Assembly: GCF_038022665.1 (NCBI RefSeq)
Contig: NZ_CP150629.1
Span: forward strand, 434,001 to 498,000
DNA length: 64,000 bases
DNA from: Methanolobus sp. WCC4
Lineage (GTDB): Archaea > Halobacteriota > Methanosarcinia > Methanosarcinales > Methanosarcinaceae
Direction: 5' to 3'
Position numbers and translations under genes: made by a program. Under the pieces are notes generated by a model, which did not search any database, was not told the origin of the DNA, and worked only from the letters and a program-made list of their open reading frames with translations. Each line of letters opens with the position of its first letter. The first letter of the stretch is position 1. Positions 25,429-34,204 of this stretch are shown here, piece by piece.

Positions 25429-26121
25429 TCACTCTTTCTTAGCGAAGGCCTTGGACATTGCAGCGATCTCTGCTATGTCACTGGAGTTCGACACAACGAT
25501 CAGATTCCTTTCCCTTGCAATCTCGGCATAGGTCTGCAATTCCCTGAGCTTCAGACTGATAGGCATCTCCTGATACAACTGAGCTGCCTGCTTCATCTTC
25601 TCAGCAGCCAGATATTCACCCTCGGAAAGGATGATACGGGAACGCTTTTCACGCTCTGCCTCTGCCTGCTTTGCGATCGCACGCAGCATTGTCTCATCGA
25701 TGCTGACATCCCTCAGGGTGACACCTGTAACCTTGATACCCCACGGATCGGTGGAAATATCAAGCTGCTCCTGGATGTTCCTGTTCACGTTCTCCCTGTC
25801 GGAAAGTACATCATCCAGCTCAAGCTGACCGATCACATCACGAAGTGTCGTCTGTGAGAGCATTGCGGTTGCGTACTTGAAGTTCTCGACCTCGTTGACC
25901 GCCTTGGAAGGTTCGATGACCTGGTAATAGATAACAGCATCAACCGCTACCGTTACATTATCCTTTGTGATGACAGCCTGCTTGGGCACATCGATCGTGA
26001 CGACACGCAGGTCGATCTTAACAACAGTATCGATGATCGGGATGATAAGGAAAAGGCCCGGACCTTTTATCCCGCTCAGTCTTCCCAGACGGAAGATAAC
26101 TACACGTTCATATTCATTCAC
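25429..26121 (-). CDS. Stomatin/prohibitin (SPFH) family protein, 5' end uncertain
   Basis: The SPFH domain is complete: NEYERVVIFRLGRLSGIKGPGLF, VDLRVVTIDVPKQAVITKDNVTV, then the coiled region EAEREKRSRIILSEGEYLAAEKM. It would sit on the membrane as an oligomer and be cut by NfeD. The first usable start is GTG 26121, which leaves out the membrane anchor. The same frame stays open upstream to about 26215 and encodes a typical anchor (IIIPLAIVAVFILSKAIKI), but contains no ATG, GTG or TTG before an in-frame TAA. GGAG occurs near 26203. So either an unusual start such as AUC/AUU is used, or a base is missing. Confidence 0.85.
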   Translation of the reverse strand: MNEYERVVIFRLGRLSGIKGPGLFLIIPIIDTVVKIDLRVVTIDVPKQAVITKDNVTVAVDAVIYYQVIEPSKAVNEVENFKYATAMLSQTTLRDVIGQLELDDVLSDRENVNRNIQEQLDISTDPWGIKVTGVTLRDVSIDETMLRAIAKQAEAEREKRSRIILSEGEYLAAEKMKQAAQLYQEMPISLKLRELQTYAEIARERNLIVVSNSSDIAEIAAMSKAFAKKE

Positions 26122-26600
26122 TATCTTGATAGCTTTTGACAGTATGAAAACTGCTACAATAGCTAAAGGTATAATAATATCTATAAATGCGATATGACCA
26201 CTCTCCTGAAGAAACTTGATACTATATTATATAAATGATACTTCTTAAAAATATACCGGTGACTCGCATAAAGAAAGCTCTGAAGAAGACGAGATAATCA
26301 GGAACGAAAAAGAATTACTTTATAGAAGGCTGGGTCTGAAGTACTTGTTTGAGGGGATGTACACGAAAGCATGAAAGCAGTTGTTATTACTTGAATAACA
26401 TTTCAGACCCAACAAAATATAGAACTCATTTATTGTTTATTAATGTGATTGATTTTGATGTTAATAATTTCAAACAATTTTTCCAAAACGATAGCATGCG
26501 CCGAATATATAAATAGTAGATATAAATATAAGTGCCTATTATTACTCCAGGGCACAAGCAAACACATAAATCCAACGTCTACTATCTAAGACTAGATACA
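26122..26600. promoter_or_regulatory. Divergent intergenic region, stomatin and RecJ-like genes
   Basis: This interval holds the stomatin anchor codons (26122 to about 26215), a minus-strand TATA element (26226-26238), an 81-base inverted-repeat element at 26331-26411, and plus-strand TATA elements (ATATATAAATA at 26505-26515 and a second at 26522-26530) upstream of the RecJ-like gene. No further gene is visible. Confidence 0.45.
26331..26411. ncRNA. Candidate structured RNA or small inverted-repeat element
   Basis: TGGGTCTGAA (26331-26340) pairs perfectly with TTCAGACCCA (26402-26411). Inside are GTAC...GTAC (26341-26362) and the hairpin TGTTATT-ACTTG-AATAACA (near 26382-26400). The result is a closed multi-branched fold of 81 bases in a non-coding gap. 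No tRNA features fit. It could be an RNA on either strand or a small mobile-type inverted repeat; I cannot decide. Confidence 0.35.
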
Positions 26601-28724
26601 ATGAGCGAGAAATGCATAGAATGCAACGGGAAAGGATATAGTGTCAGCGGCACATCCAGATGTCCCGAGTGCAAAGGGAGCGGGAAATCCAAATCCGTGG
26701 ACTTCATGAAACTATCAGAGAAGGACATGGCAAATTTCCTGAAAAATGGTTCATCCTGCAGCAATTGTGGAGGAAGCGGGGAGATAGAGGACAGGGAGAC
26801 CTGCACCAAATGCAATGGAAAAGGTGCTTTTTACAAGTGCAAGATATGTGGGAACGATATGAAAGGACTCTATCAGGGAAGCGAGGTATGTCAGGAATGT
26901 GCGAAGAAACAGATCGTCTACAAGCTTGATAACTCATGTACCATTGAGGAGCTTGAAGTCGGAAAGATGTATCATTCCATTGTCAGGAACATTGCAGATT
27001 TCGGTGTTTTCGTAGATCTTAACTCAAACCTCAGAGGACTTGTCCATTCAAGCAATATGAAGGGACCACTTGAACCGGGAGAAGAGGTAATAGTCGTTCT
27101 CAAGGAGATCAAGCCAAGGGGCAAGATGGACCTGGCACCGCGTATCCTGAAAGAATACCAGACAATAGAACTTGAAAAGCAGCTTCCTGTCAAAATGGCA
27201 AGCGAACTGCCCCAGATGGTAGGCAAGAAGGTAAAAGTAGAAGGCGAGGTCATACAGGTCAAGCAGACCGCAGGTCCTACTATCTTCACCATTGCCGATG
27301 AGACGGGACAGATATCAGGAGCAGCATTTGCCAGTGCAGGTGAAAGATCATATCCTGAGATAGAGTCTGATATGATGATTGCAGCCACCGGAGAGATAAC
27401 ATCCCGCGGAGGCAGTGTCCAGCTCGAAGTGCAGAGCATGAAAAGGCTTACCGGACCAAAGGAAGCCGAGATACTTGAGCGCATAGAGGCTGCCATTGAC
27501 AGAAGAGCAGAACCCTATGAAATAGAATATATGGTGGAAAGTGAGGTCCTTGAGAAACTCAGACCGATCATGAAGAAGGCTGCAAAGGAAATAAGGAAGG
27601 CGATCATTAAATCCACACCCATACTTCTACGCCACCATGCCGATGCTGATGGAATGACAGCTGCAATGGCAATTGAGAAAGCCATCGTCCCACTCATAAG
27701 AGAAGTCAACGGACAGGATGGCGAATATCACTTTTACAGACGTGCCCCTTCAAAGGCACCTTTCTACGAGGTGACGGACGTTGTACGTGACATCGGCTTT
27801 GCCCTTGAAGATGCAGCAAGACATGGACAAAAGATGCCACTTGTCATAAGTGTGGACAATGGGTCCTCCAACGAGAACGTAGCTGCAATGAAGCAGGCAC
27901 AAGTGTACGGCATCCAGATGATAGTCATGGACCACCACCAGCCCGATGATGTGGTCGATGAATACCTGTTAACCCATGTTAACCCGGCACACGTCGGGGG
28001 AGATTTCGGTATGACGGCAGGTATGCTCTGTACCGAAGTAGCACGCATGATAAATGTCAACGTTGAGAACGAGATCAAACATCTCCCTGCAGTAGCTGCT
28101 CTTGGTGACCGCTCAGAAGCTGAAGAGGCAAAGAGGTACATAGAACTTGTATCTGACAGGTATACCGAGCAAAACCTGAGAGATATGGCACTTGCCCTTG
28201 ACTTTGCAGCATACTGGCTTAAGTTCAGTCCTGGAAAAGGTATTGTTGATGATATACTGGACTTTGGTGACCATGTGATACACAAGAATCTGGTCAACGT
28301 GCTTTGTGAACAGGCAAATGAAATGATCGCTGAGCAGATAGATGTATGTATGGCACACGTGAAAGCACAGGACCTTCCAAACGGAGCTGTCCTGAACGTG
28401 CTTGATGTTGAGAACAATGCTCACAAATTCACTTTCCCACCACCCGGAAAGACATCAGGTGAGGTTCATGACAGGGTTTGCAGACAGTATGAAGGCAGAC
28501 CTGTGGTGACCATAGGATATGGACCTGACTTTGCGGTCATACGATCAAAGGGTGTTCTGATGAACATACCTCAGATGGTCAGGGAACTCCACGAAGAGGT
28601 AAAAGGCGGCGGGGTCAACGGTGGAGGACACCTTGTAGTAGGAAGTATCAAATTCGTAGAAGGCATGCGCTCAGAAGTGCTTTCAAAATTAGTAGAAAAG
28701 ATAGGAGCAGTAGGAGTGGAATAA
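26601..28724 (+). CDS. Archaeal RecJ-like DHH nuclease with DnaJ-type zinc finger, S1 and OB domains
   Basis: 707 residues from the ATG before CIECNGKGY. Residues about 3-100 hold four CxxCxGxG-type repeats (CIECNGKG, CPECKGSG, CSNCGGSG, CTKCNGKG) plus CKICG...CQEC. Next come an S1 domain (VGKMYHSIVRNIADFGVFVDL), an OB fold (GKKVKVEGEVIQVK), a DHH domain (LLRHHADADGMTAAMA, VMDHHQPDD) and a DHHA1-like end (GGGVNGGGHL). This is the archaeal DnaJ-finger RecJ group. Exonuclease activity on RNA or DNA is expected. An in-frame GTG at 26532 would add 23 unlike residues, so I reject it. Confidence 0.9.
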   Translation: MSEKCIECNGKGYSVSGTSRCPECKGSGKSKSVDFMKLSEKDMANFLKNGSSCSNCGGSGEIEDRETCTKCNGKGAFYKCKICGNDMKGLYQGSEVCQECAKKQIVYKLDNSCTIEELEVGKMYHSIVRNIADFGVFVDLNSNLRGLVHSSNMKGPLEPGEEVIVVLKEIKPRGKMDLAPRILKEYQTIELEKQLPVKMASELPQMVGKKVKVEGEVIQVKQTAGPTIFTIADETGQISGAAFASAGERSYPEIESDMMIAATGEITSRGGSVQLEVQSMKRLTGPKEAEILERIEAAIDRRAEPYEIEYMVESEVLEKLRPIMKKAAKEIRKAIIKSTPILLRHHADADGMTAAMAIEKAIVPLIREVNGQDGEYHFYRRAPSKAPFYEVTDVVRDIGFALEDAARHGQKMPLVISVDNGSSNENVAAMKQAQVYGIQMIVMDHHQPDDVVDEYLLTHVNPAHVGGDFGMTAGMLCTEVARMINVNVENEIKHLPAVAALGDRSEAEEAKRYIELVSDRYTEQNLRDMALALDFAAYWLKFSPGKGIVDDILDFGDHVIHKNLVNVLCEQANEMIAEQIDVCMAHVKAQDLPNGAVLNVLDVENNAHKFTFPPPGKTSGEVHDRVCRQYEGRPVVTIGYGPDFAVIRSKGVLMNIPQMVRELHEEVKGGGVNGGGHLVVGSIKFVEGMRSEVLSKLVEKIGAVGVE

Positions 28725-28778
28725 CTCCTACACGTTCATTTCTGAACTCCTTACTGTTTTGTTGTTATTTTTATTGGA
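28711..28778 (+). terminator. Hairpin and T-rich tract after the RecJ-like gene
   Basis: TAGGAGT (28711-28717) pairs with ACTCCTA (28724-28730) across the stop codon. A T-rich run follows (TGTTTTGTTGTTATTTTTATT, about 28757-28777). Confidence 0.5.
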
Positions 28779-28797
28779 TCGTCTTTCACATATCCGT

Positions 28798-29406
28798 TCA
28801 GTCAACACGTACTATACGTACAAGTGCGTGAACAGGTACCTCGGAAAGTGACTCAGAACCACTCTTGTCCACAAGAACAGCAATAGCCACAGGCTTTGCA
28901 CCTGAACTTCTGAGATGAGTGACAACATCGTTCATGGTGTTACCGGTGGTGATCACATCATCGATTATGACACATCTCTTTCCCTTGATGCCTGCAAAGT
29001 TCCTGCTGAAAGCCCCTTTTAGCTTACCTTCATCGTGCTCATTGTATGCATGGTAAACGGAAAGCTCGGTTCCCAGTTCCTCTGCTATCATGGTTGCAAG
29101 GGGAACACCGCTGAGACCTATACCTACAACAAGGTCGATACTGTTGTCTGTGCCTTCCACCGTATCAAGCAGCATATCACACATGGCAATCCCAATATGA
29201 CGGGTCCTGTATGCACTCTTTCCGATGCTGCGCCAGTTGACCGATATATCCTTGGGCGCGGAGGAAACATCTTCCTTCTTTGCACGGGTCAGAAGCCACG
29301 TGACAGTTTCCCGGGAAACGTTAAGTTCATCTGCAATTTGCCTTGTAACAAGACCGTTAGCCTGTAATTCAAGGGCTTTCTGGATAAGTTTATCAATATT
29401 CTTCAT
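28798..29406 (-). CDS. gfcR: PyrE-like transcriptional regulator GfcR
   Basis: 202 residues. An N-terminal HTH ([32 protein letters not shown], about 12-43) is fused to a type I phosphoribosyltransferase domain with the PRPP loop [13 protein letters not shown] (about 145-157). Haloarchaeal GfcR controls sugar-catabolic genes; the methanogen role is not known, and purine or pyrimidine control is an alternative. GGGGATCC lies just before the ATG. Direct repeats in its own promoter suggest self-regulation. Confidence 0.88.
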   Translation of the reverse strand: MKNIDKLIQKALELQANGLVTRQIADELNVSRETVTWLLTRAKKEDVSSAPKDISVNWRSIGKSAYRTRHIGIAMCDMLLDTVEGTDNSIDLVVGIGLSGVPLATMIAEELGTELSVYHAYNEHDEGKLKGAFSRNFAGIKGKRCVIIDDVITTGNTMNDVVTHLRSSGAKPVAIAVLVDKSGSESLSEVPVHALVRIVRVD

Positions 29407-29425
29407 ATGGATCCCCTTATGATCG

Positions 29426-29460
29426 TATGTACCTTTTTATGTACCTTTAATATTCACCTT
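29426..29460 (-). promoter_or_regulatory. gfcR promoter with two direct repeats
   Basis: TATGTACCTTT occurs at 29426-29436 and again at 29438-29448 (plus-strand reading), 12 bases apart. A minus-strand TATA-like GAATATTAAAGG overlaps at about 29446-29457. The repeats cover the expected transcription start, so a bound regulator could block transcription. Confidence 0.45.
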
Positions 29461-29487
29461 GTAATCTGATATATTACAACAGAGATG

Positions 29488-29967
29488 TTATATTTTTCTT
29501 TTACGCCTTTTCTTAAGTGCCGAACCACAAACAGGGCAGACATCACCGCTGTCAAAGTATCTTCTGCAGCCGACACATTGCTTTTGCCACACAAGAACAT
29601 CCTTTATTCTTTTCTGGGCCACCGGCCTTACTTCTATACCCATCACCCTTGCAACATTCTGGACCGCATAGTCATCTGTCAGGAGCACGGAATTATCCTT
29701 ATACTCAAGTGCCTTTGCAAGTATATCTATATCAGTTGCAGAAAGCTCCTCGCAGTCCCGGGTCTTTTTTGCAATATTCATGACATCTTCACGGAAGTTC
29801 TCAGCTGGCATCTCCACCCGTGCCCCATTCTCCCGGGCAAGCTCAAAACGCATGGATGCCTCGTTGCTTTTTAACTCGTTTACCACCGACGGAATGGTTA
29901 TCATCCTGTGAGGTTCGATACCTGCTCCCATTATAAAGACTGCAGAATCTGCAATGTAATATTCCAT
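29488..29967 (-). CDS. nob1: Ribosome maturation endonuclease Nob1
   Basis: 159 residues. A PIN domain (YYIADSAVFI, SATDIDILAKALE, LLTDDYAVQNVA) supplies the metal-binding acidic residues, and a zinc ribbon follows (CVGCRRYF...CPVCG). The tail KKRRKRK is basic. Nob1 cuts the 3' end of 16S rRNA precursor. It is the expected length for archaea, and its target, the 16S gene, is in this window at 53.8-55.3 kb. Confidence 0.93.
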   Translation of the reverse strand: MEYYIADSAVFIMGAGIEPHRMITIPSVVNELKSNEASMRFELARENGARVEMPAENFREDVMNIAKKTRDCEELSATDIDILAKALEYKDNSVLLTDDYAVQNVARVMGIEVRPVAQKRIKDVLVWQKQCVGCRRYFDSGDVCPVCGSALKKRRKRKI

Positions 29968-30123
29968 AATAATAGCAGATACTTACTGAATATAGATTAA
30001 TTCTTTGTCAGTTCTGAAAATAGAAGGATGAACGAAGGAAATCCGAGCCAAAGATATTGAATATGACAGTGAATATATACTTTGGATGCTATTATTATAT
30101 CACCGAATAATTGGGTGATACCT

Positions 30124-30840
30124 TTGACACGAATATCCACTGGAATAACAGACCTCGATAAAAAACTGCAGGGAGGATACCCTGAAGGGGAATGCATCCT
30201 CATAACCGGCGAACCAGGAACCGGTAAAACGATCATTGGGATCCAATTCCTTTACAATGCCTGCAATGAAGGAAAAAGATGTGCGATCATAGCAACCGAG
30301 GAAACCCCTGATAAAATAGTGATACATGGTAAAGCACTCGGCTTTGACCTTGGACCTTTTGTGGAAAGCGGTCAGCTGTCCATGATACATTTCCTTGAGA
30401 CCAGAGCTCAGGATCTCGACGAAAGATACCGCAGGAGCTACACAGTACTGAACAATGATCTCAACAGTCTTCTCCACCAATTACAGGAAGATATCGACAT
30501 TATTGTACTTGACAACCTCGGAACTTTCTCGATCGGCGTGGAGCTGAAAGAGTTCAGGGATCAGGTCGATACTCTGGCCTACGTGCTCTCAAAGCAAAAA
30601 AGAACATCGATAGTGGTCATGGATGCCACCGCACACGAACTCAGCCACAGGATAGCAGAGTATTCCACTTACGGGACCATCAAGCTAACGACAAAAGAGA
30701 ACCCCTACACAGGTAAAATGGAAAGATACATGTACATACCAAAGATGAGGGGCACGAAAGTCACACTTGAACTCATAAACTATGACATCACATCTGAAGG
30801 TGTCAAACTGCTGTCATCAAAAGCCAACAGACAATTGTGA
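30124..30840 (+). CDS. KaiC-like RecA-superfamily ATPase (first of a pair)
   Basis: 238 residues, a single KaiC domain. It starts TRISTGITDLDKKLQGGYPEG and carries Walker A GEPGTGKTIIG (about 27-37) and Walker B IDIIVLDNLGTF. ATPase activity is expected; such single-domain proteins are thought to act in archaeal signalling. The start is TTG 30124, preceded by GGTGATA; no ATG is available near the conserved N-terminus. The sister gene at 31266 uses the same kind of start. No kaiA or kaiB is near. Confidence 0.87.
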   Translation: MTRISTGITDLDKKLQGGYPEGECILITGEPGTGKTIIGIQFLYNACNEGKRCAIIATEETPDKIVIHGKALGFDLGPFVESGQLSMIHFLETRAQDLDERYRRSYTVLNNDLNSLLHQLQEDIDIIVLDNLGTFSIGVELKEFRDQVDTLAYVLSKQKRTSIVVMDATAHELSHRIAEYSTYGTIKLTTKENPYTGKMERYMYIPKMRGTKVTLELINYDITSEGVKLLSSKANRQL

Positions 30841-31265
30841 CCGGGAAACAAATCATTGAACGGTCAGGTTTGATCAGATATATTCAGGAAAATAAGGGAA
30901 GGTCAGTCTCTTGTCTGGAGGATGAAATAATAACATTGCACAGACAAAGGCCCTCTTGAGATCACTGATCAACTAAACCTATATTGACATCTTACTCTTT
31001 TTTTAGCAAATCATTCTCACGGATACTTTTATCGTCCCCTCAGGAACAATACATTCCCAATAGTTGAGATAGCAGGATTCCCAATACAGTGTTACGATAT
31101 TGTTAGATACCTGCCTGACAATGATCAATGCTTCATCAACTCTGAAAATGGAAGGATCAAAACCGCATGATCAGAAGGAAAGATCTTATTGTTGAACAAT
31201 TGATATATCCATTGAGACCATTTTCAAAAGATCACTATAATCATAACTATCAATTGGTGACAACA
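30841..31265 (+). promoter_or_regulatory. Intergenic region between the KaiC-like twins
   Basis: 425 bases without a convincing gene. A T7 tract near 31000-31008 can end the first transcript. The segment from about 31140 (TCTGAAAATGGAAGG) resembles the sequence 110 bases before the first twin (TCTGAAAATAGAAGG near 30014), showing that the duplication included upstream DNA. GGTGA at 31256-31260 is the ribosome binding site for the second twin. Confidence 0.45.
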
Positions 31266-31976
31266 TTGACAAGAATATCTACTGGAATAACAGACCTTGA
31301 CAAGAGATTACAGGGTGGCTATCCTGAGGGAGAGTGTATCCTCGTAACCGGAGAACCCGGCACAGGTAAGACCATTGTTGGCATTCAGTACCTTTACAAT
31401 GCATGTCAGGAAGGAAAGAAGTGTGCGATGATAGCAACCGAGGAAACGCCTGAAAAGATAATAGTCCATGGGAAGGCACTGGGTTTTGACCTTGAACCTT
31501 TCGTAGAGACCGGGCAGCTGTCAATGATACGATTCCTCGAGATGAGAGCCTATGATATAGAGGAAGAATACAACAGAAATTATACGATACAGATCGATGA
31601 TCTCAATAATCTTCTAAACCTGATGCAGGAAGAGATCGACGTCATCGTACTTGATAACCTTGGAACCTTCTCAATTGGTATCGAACTGAGAGAATTCAGG
31701 GATAAGGTGGATGCTCTGGCATACCTGCTTTCAAAACAAAAAAGGACATCACTTATAATGATGGATGCTACAGCACACGAGCTCACCCACAGGATCACAG
31801 AATACTCAACCTATGGGACCATTAAAATGATGACGAAAGAGAACCCGTATACCGGTAAAATGGAAAGGTATATGCATATCCCGAAGATGAGAGGCACGAA
31901 AGTATCCCTTGAGCTCATAAACTATGAGATCACATCAGAAGGTATCAAACTGCTGTCATCGAAGGCCAACAGATAA
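31266..31976 (+). CDS. KaiC-like RecA-superfamily ATPase (second of a pair)
   Basis: 236 residues, very similar to the preceding gene over its whole length. Walker A GEPGTGKTIVG and Walker B IDVIVLDNLGTF are intact, and the C-terminal YTGKMERYMHIPKMRGTKVSLELINYEI matches its twin. The start is TTG 31266, five bases after GGTGA; an ATG at 31167 would add 33 residues without counterpart in the first twin. nadE begins 43 bases after its stop and may be co-transcribed. Confidence 0.87.
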   Translation: MTRISTGITDLDKRLQGGYPEGECILVTGEPGTGKTIVGIQYLYNACQEGKKCAMIATEETPEKIIVHGKALGFDLEPFVETGQLSMIRFLEMRAYDIEEEYNRNYTIQIDDLNNLLNLMQEEIDVIVLDNLGTFSIGIELREFRDKVDALAYLLSKQKRTSLIMMDATAHELTHRITEYSTYGTIKMMTKENPYTGKMERYMHIPKMRGTKVSLELINYEITSEGIKLLSSKANR

Positions 31977-32019
31977 GTAGGATCGGGACCAGTAATTACT
32001 GAACGACAGGGCTGATAGA

Positions 32020-32799
32020 ATGGACATTGAGAAAGCTAAGGACACCATCGTTGAGTTCATCAGGGAAAAGACAAGGGAAGCAGGCGTAAAGGGTGCCGTT
32101 GTGGGCATCAGCGGAGGCATAGACTCTGCCCTCACAGCCTATCTCACAGTTGAAGCATTGGGAAAGGAAAATGTTCTTGGCATACACATGCCTGAATTGA
32201 ACCTGACACCCGCAGAAGATGTGCTTGATGCCACAGAAGTTGCAGAGAGGCTTGGAATAGAGTTCAAGACAGTAGATATATCAGAAGTACTTTCAGGATT
32301 CATGCACACGATCCCTGAGAGCTCTGAATCAAATTCACATGCAAACGGTAATCTCAAGGCAAGGATACGCATGTGCGTCCTTTACTATTATGCCAACATG
32401 ATGTCAAGGATGGTCATGGGAACAGGGAACAAGACTGAGATCCTCCTGGGATATTTCACGAAATACGGAGATGGCGGAGTTGATATCGAACCGATAGGTG
32501 ATCTCTACAAGACCGAGGTCAGGGAGATGTCAGCACTTGTAGGAGTACCGGAGGACATCATTACCAAAGCCCCATCCGCAAGGCTCTGGGCAGACCAGAC
32601 CGATGAGGATGAACTTGGTATCACCTATGAACTGGTGGACAGGTTCCTTGCTCTGTTGCTTGAAGGCGAAACACCACAGGTTGCCCAGAACACGATAGGG
32701 ATCACAGGCAGCCAGAGGGATTCCGTTGTCAAACGCATCAATGTGAATCTGCACAAGCAGAAAGCTCCTGCTGTAGCAGAACTTAAGTCACTACGATAA
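32020..32799 (+). CDS. nadE: NH3-dependent NAD synthetase
   Basis: Makes NAD from deamido-NAD, ATP and ammonia. The 259 residues contain the PP-loop SGGIDS (31-36), GTGNKTEILLGYFTKYGDGGVDIEPIGDLYKTEVR, and the C-terminal SQRDSVVKRINVNLHKQKAP. No glutaminase domain is present, as usual for the archaeal form. It is convergent with tiaS, with a 41-base gap. Confidence 0.96.
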   Translation: MDIEKAKDTIVEFIREKTREAGVKGAVVGISGGIDSALTAYLTVEALGKENVLGIHMPELNLTPAEDVLDATEVAERLGIEFKTVDISEVLSGFMHTIPESSESNSHANGNLKARIRMCVLYYYANMMSRMVMGTGNKTEILLGYFTKYGDGGVDIEPIGDLYKTEVREMSALVGVPEDIITKAPSARLWADQTDEDELGITYELVDRFLALLLEGETPQVAQNTIGITGSQRDSVVKRINVNLHKQKAPAVAELKSLR

Positions 32800-32840
32800 C
32801 AATAGCATTAAAAAATAAAGACATTTGATAAATTTGATAA

Positions 32841-34145
32841 TTATCTGCCCGGGAAAACGGGCAGATCCTCATTTTCAAACCTGATAAGCTGTTTTGCAAG
32901 ATGCCTTCTGGCACAGGGCGGCACTTCATAGAAGCCGACCCCTATTGCCCTTTTTAGTTCAGACCTTTCTGTTTCCATGGAACTGGTGCCACATTTCCTG
33001 CATCTGTAACCCTGTCCTGCACCTGCTGACTTCATTCGTTTGCCACAGGAAGGGCATGCAGGGTTGGATACCTCATATTTTTTAGCAAGCTCCAGCACCT
33101 TTATCTTCTCGATATTCACGGTCCTCTCAGTAACACTGCCATAGACAACTACCCTGTCACCAGGGATCAGTTCCCTGATCAGTTCCCTGAAGTTCTTGGT
33201 AGGCTCGAATGCTGCGCAGTCGATGGTCTGCCCCTGGTCGTCCTTCAATGAGAATATCGTATGGCCACCCCTGATGGTCTTCGGAACGGATCCAACCTCG
33301 CCTTCGAGGATGTAAGAATGCATTTCCTTGATATCACCGATCCCTGACACAGGGATCAGATGCATATCCGTGCCCTGATCGGTACGATATATACATACAC
33401 GCTCTACAGGCTCAGATACCACAAAAGAAGCTGCATTTTCTACAGAAGACCGGTCCTTTCCCCTTATACCGTAAAGTACAGGATCCCCTGCGTGTGGCAC
33501 ACATACCACCATGTTGTTGGCAAGGTCCACAGTATCCCATGTATCGGGATATGTCTGTCTGTCCGCTTCAAAGAGAGAAGCTTCATCCACACTTCTGGGA
33601 GTTCCCCATGCATCCTTTTCCCTGTATGCCAGGTATTCATAGGTGTGGTCCCAGTCAGGGTTGAGCATTGCACCACATGCCGAAAGAGCACCGATCAAAC
33701 CGCGACCGTTCTTGAATGCCTCAAAGCGAAGTCCGAGTACTGAAGCTAGTTCCTTTGCCTCATATATAGTGAGCACTTCTTTTACAGCACGCCTGAAAAA
33801 TCCACTGAGCTCATCCCGAACGGCTTCGAACCTGTCATCTGTGATGAATACAATACCCGGATTGGTATTCTCGTTATCCAGACATGCCATGGAAGCAACC
33901 TTTTCTGTAACATGGTCCATCACCCTTTCCGGGTCGTCACATTCCACGAACAATGCAACAGAAGCATTCCCACGGGTCTTATATGGAATAGTAGGATTAA
34001 GGCGGACAAGTATCGGCTCTGCTATTGTATCGGCAAAGGATGAGATCTCATCCCTTATAAGGGCACAGAGGTAAGTGGTACACATACCTTCTCTGGAATC
34101 AGTATCATCCAGGCCTATGATCAGTCTGGTTCTCTTATCGCTCAT
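32841..34145 (-). CDS. tiaS: tRNA(Ile2) agmatidine synthetase TiaS
   Basis: Attaches agmatine to C34 of tRNA-Ile(CAU) so that it reads AUA. 434 residues from MSDKRTRLIIGLDDTDSREG. The DDTDS motif and PYKTRGNASVAL belong to the catalytic part, FKNGRGLIGALSA follows, then an OB domain (GHTIFSLKDDQGQTIDCAAFEP) and a zinc ribbon (CPSCGKRMK...CRKCG). An upstream ATG at 34172 adds nine residues. A hairpin (CTGCCCG/CGGGCAG, 32845-32864) lies in the last codons and may aid termination. Confidence 0.94.
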   Translation of the reverse strand: MSDKRTRLIIGLDDTDSREGMCTTYLCALIRDEISSFADTIAEPILVRLNPTIPYKTRGNASVALFVECDDPERVMDHVTEKVASMACLDNENTNPGIVFITDDRFEAVRDELSGFFRRAVKEVLTIYEAKELASVLGLRFEAFKNGRGLIGALSACGAMLNPDWDHTYEYLAYREKDAWGTPRSVDEASLFEADRQTYPDTWDTVDLANNMVVCVPHAGDPVLYGIRGKDRSSVENAASFVVSEPVERVCIYRTDQGTDMHLIPVSGIGDIKEMHSYILEGEVGSVPKTIRGGHTIFSLKDDQGQTIDCAAFEPTKNFRELIRELIPGDRVVVYGSVTERTVNIEKIKVLELAKKYEVSNPACPSCGKRMKSAGAGQGYRCRKCGTSSMETERSELKRAIGVGFYEVPPCARRHLAKQLIRFENEDLPVFPGR

Positions 34146-34204
34146 TGGACAATAGCAGATATGGCCTATCATTGTTAAATGATTCTCTGGTCACAAAGGA
34201 AACA

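Noticed and set aside
26331-26411. tRNA gene
   Set aside because: A terminal stem and inner hairpins exist, but there is no T-loop GTTCGA-type sequence, no D-loop pattern and no fitting anticodon arm.
26331-26411. Hammerhead ribozyme
   Set aside because: CTGAAGT and CGAAAGC look similar to the core, but the CUGANGA motif and the third stem are not satisfied.
30124-31976. A circadian kai clock
   Set aside because: Only single-domain KaiC-like ATPases are present, with no kaiA or kaiB; such proteins are widespread in archaea.
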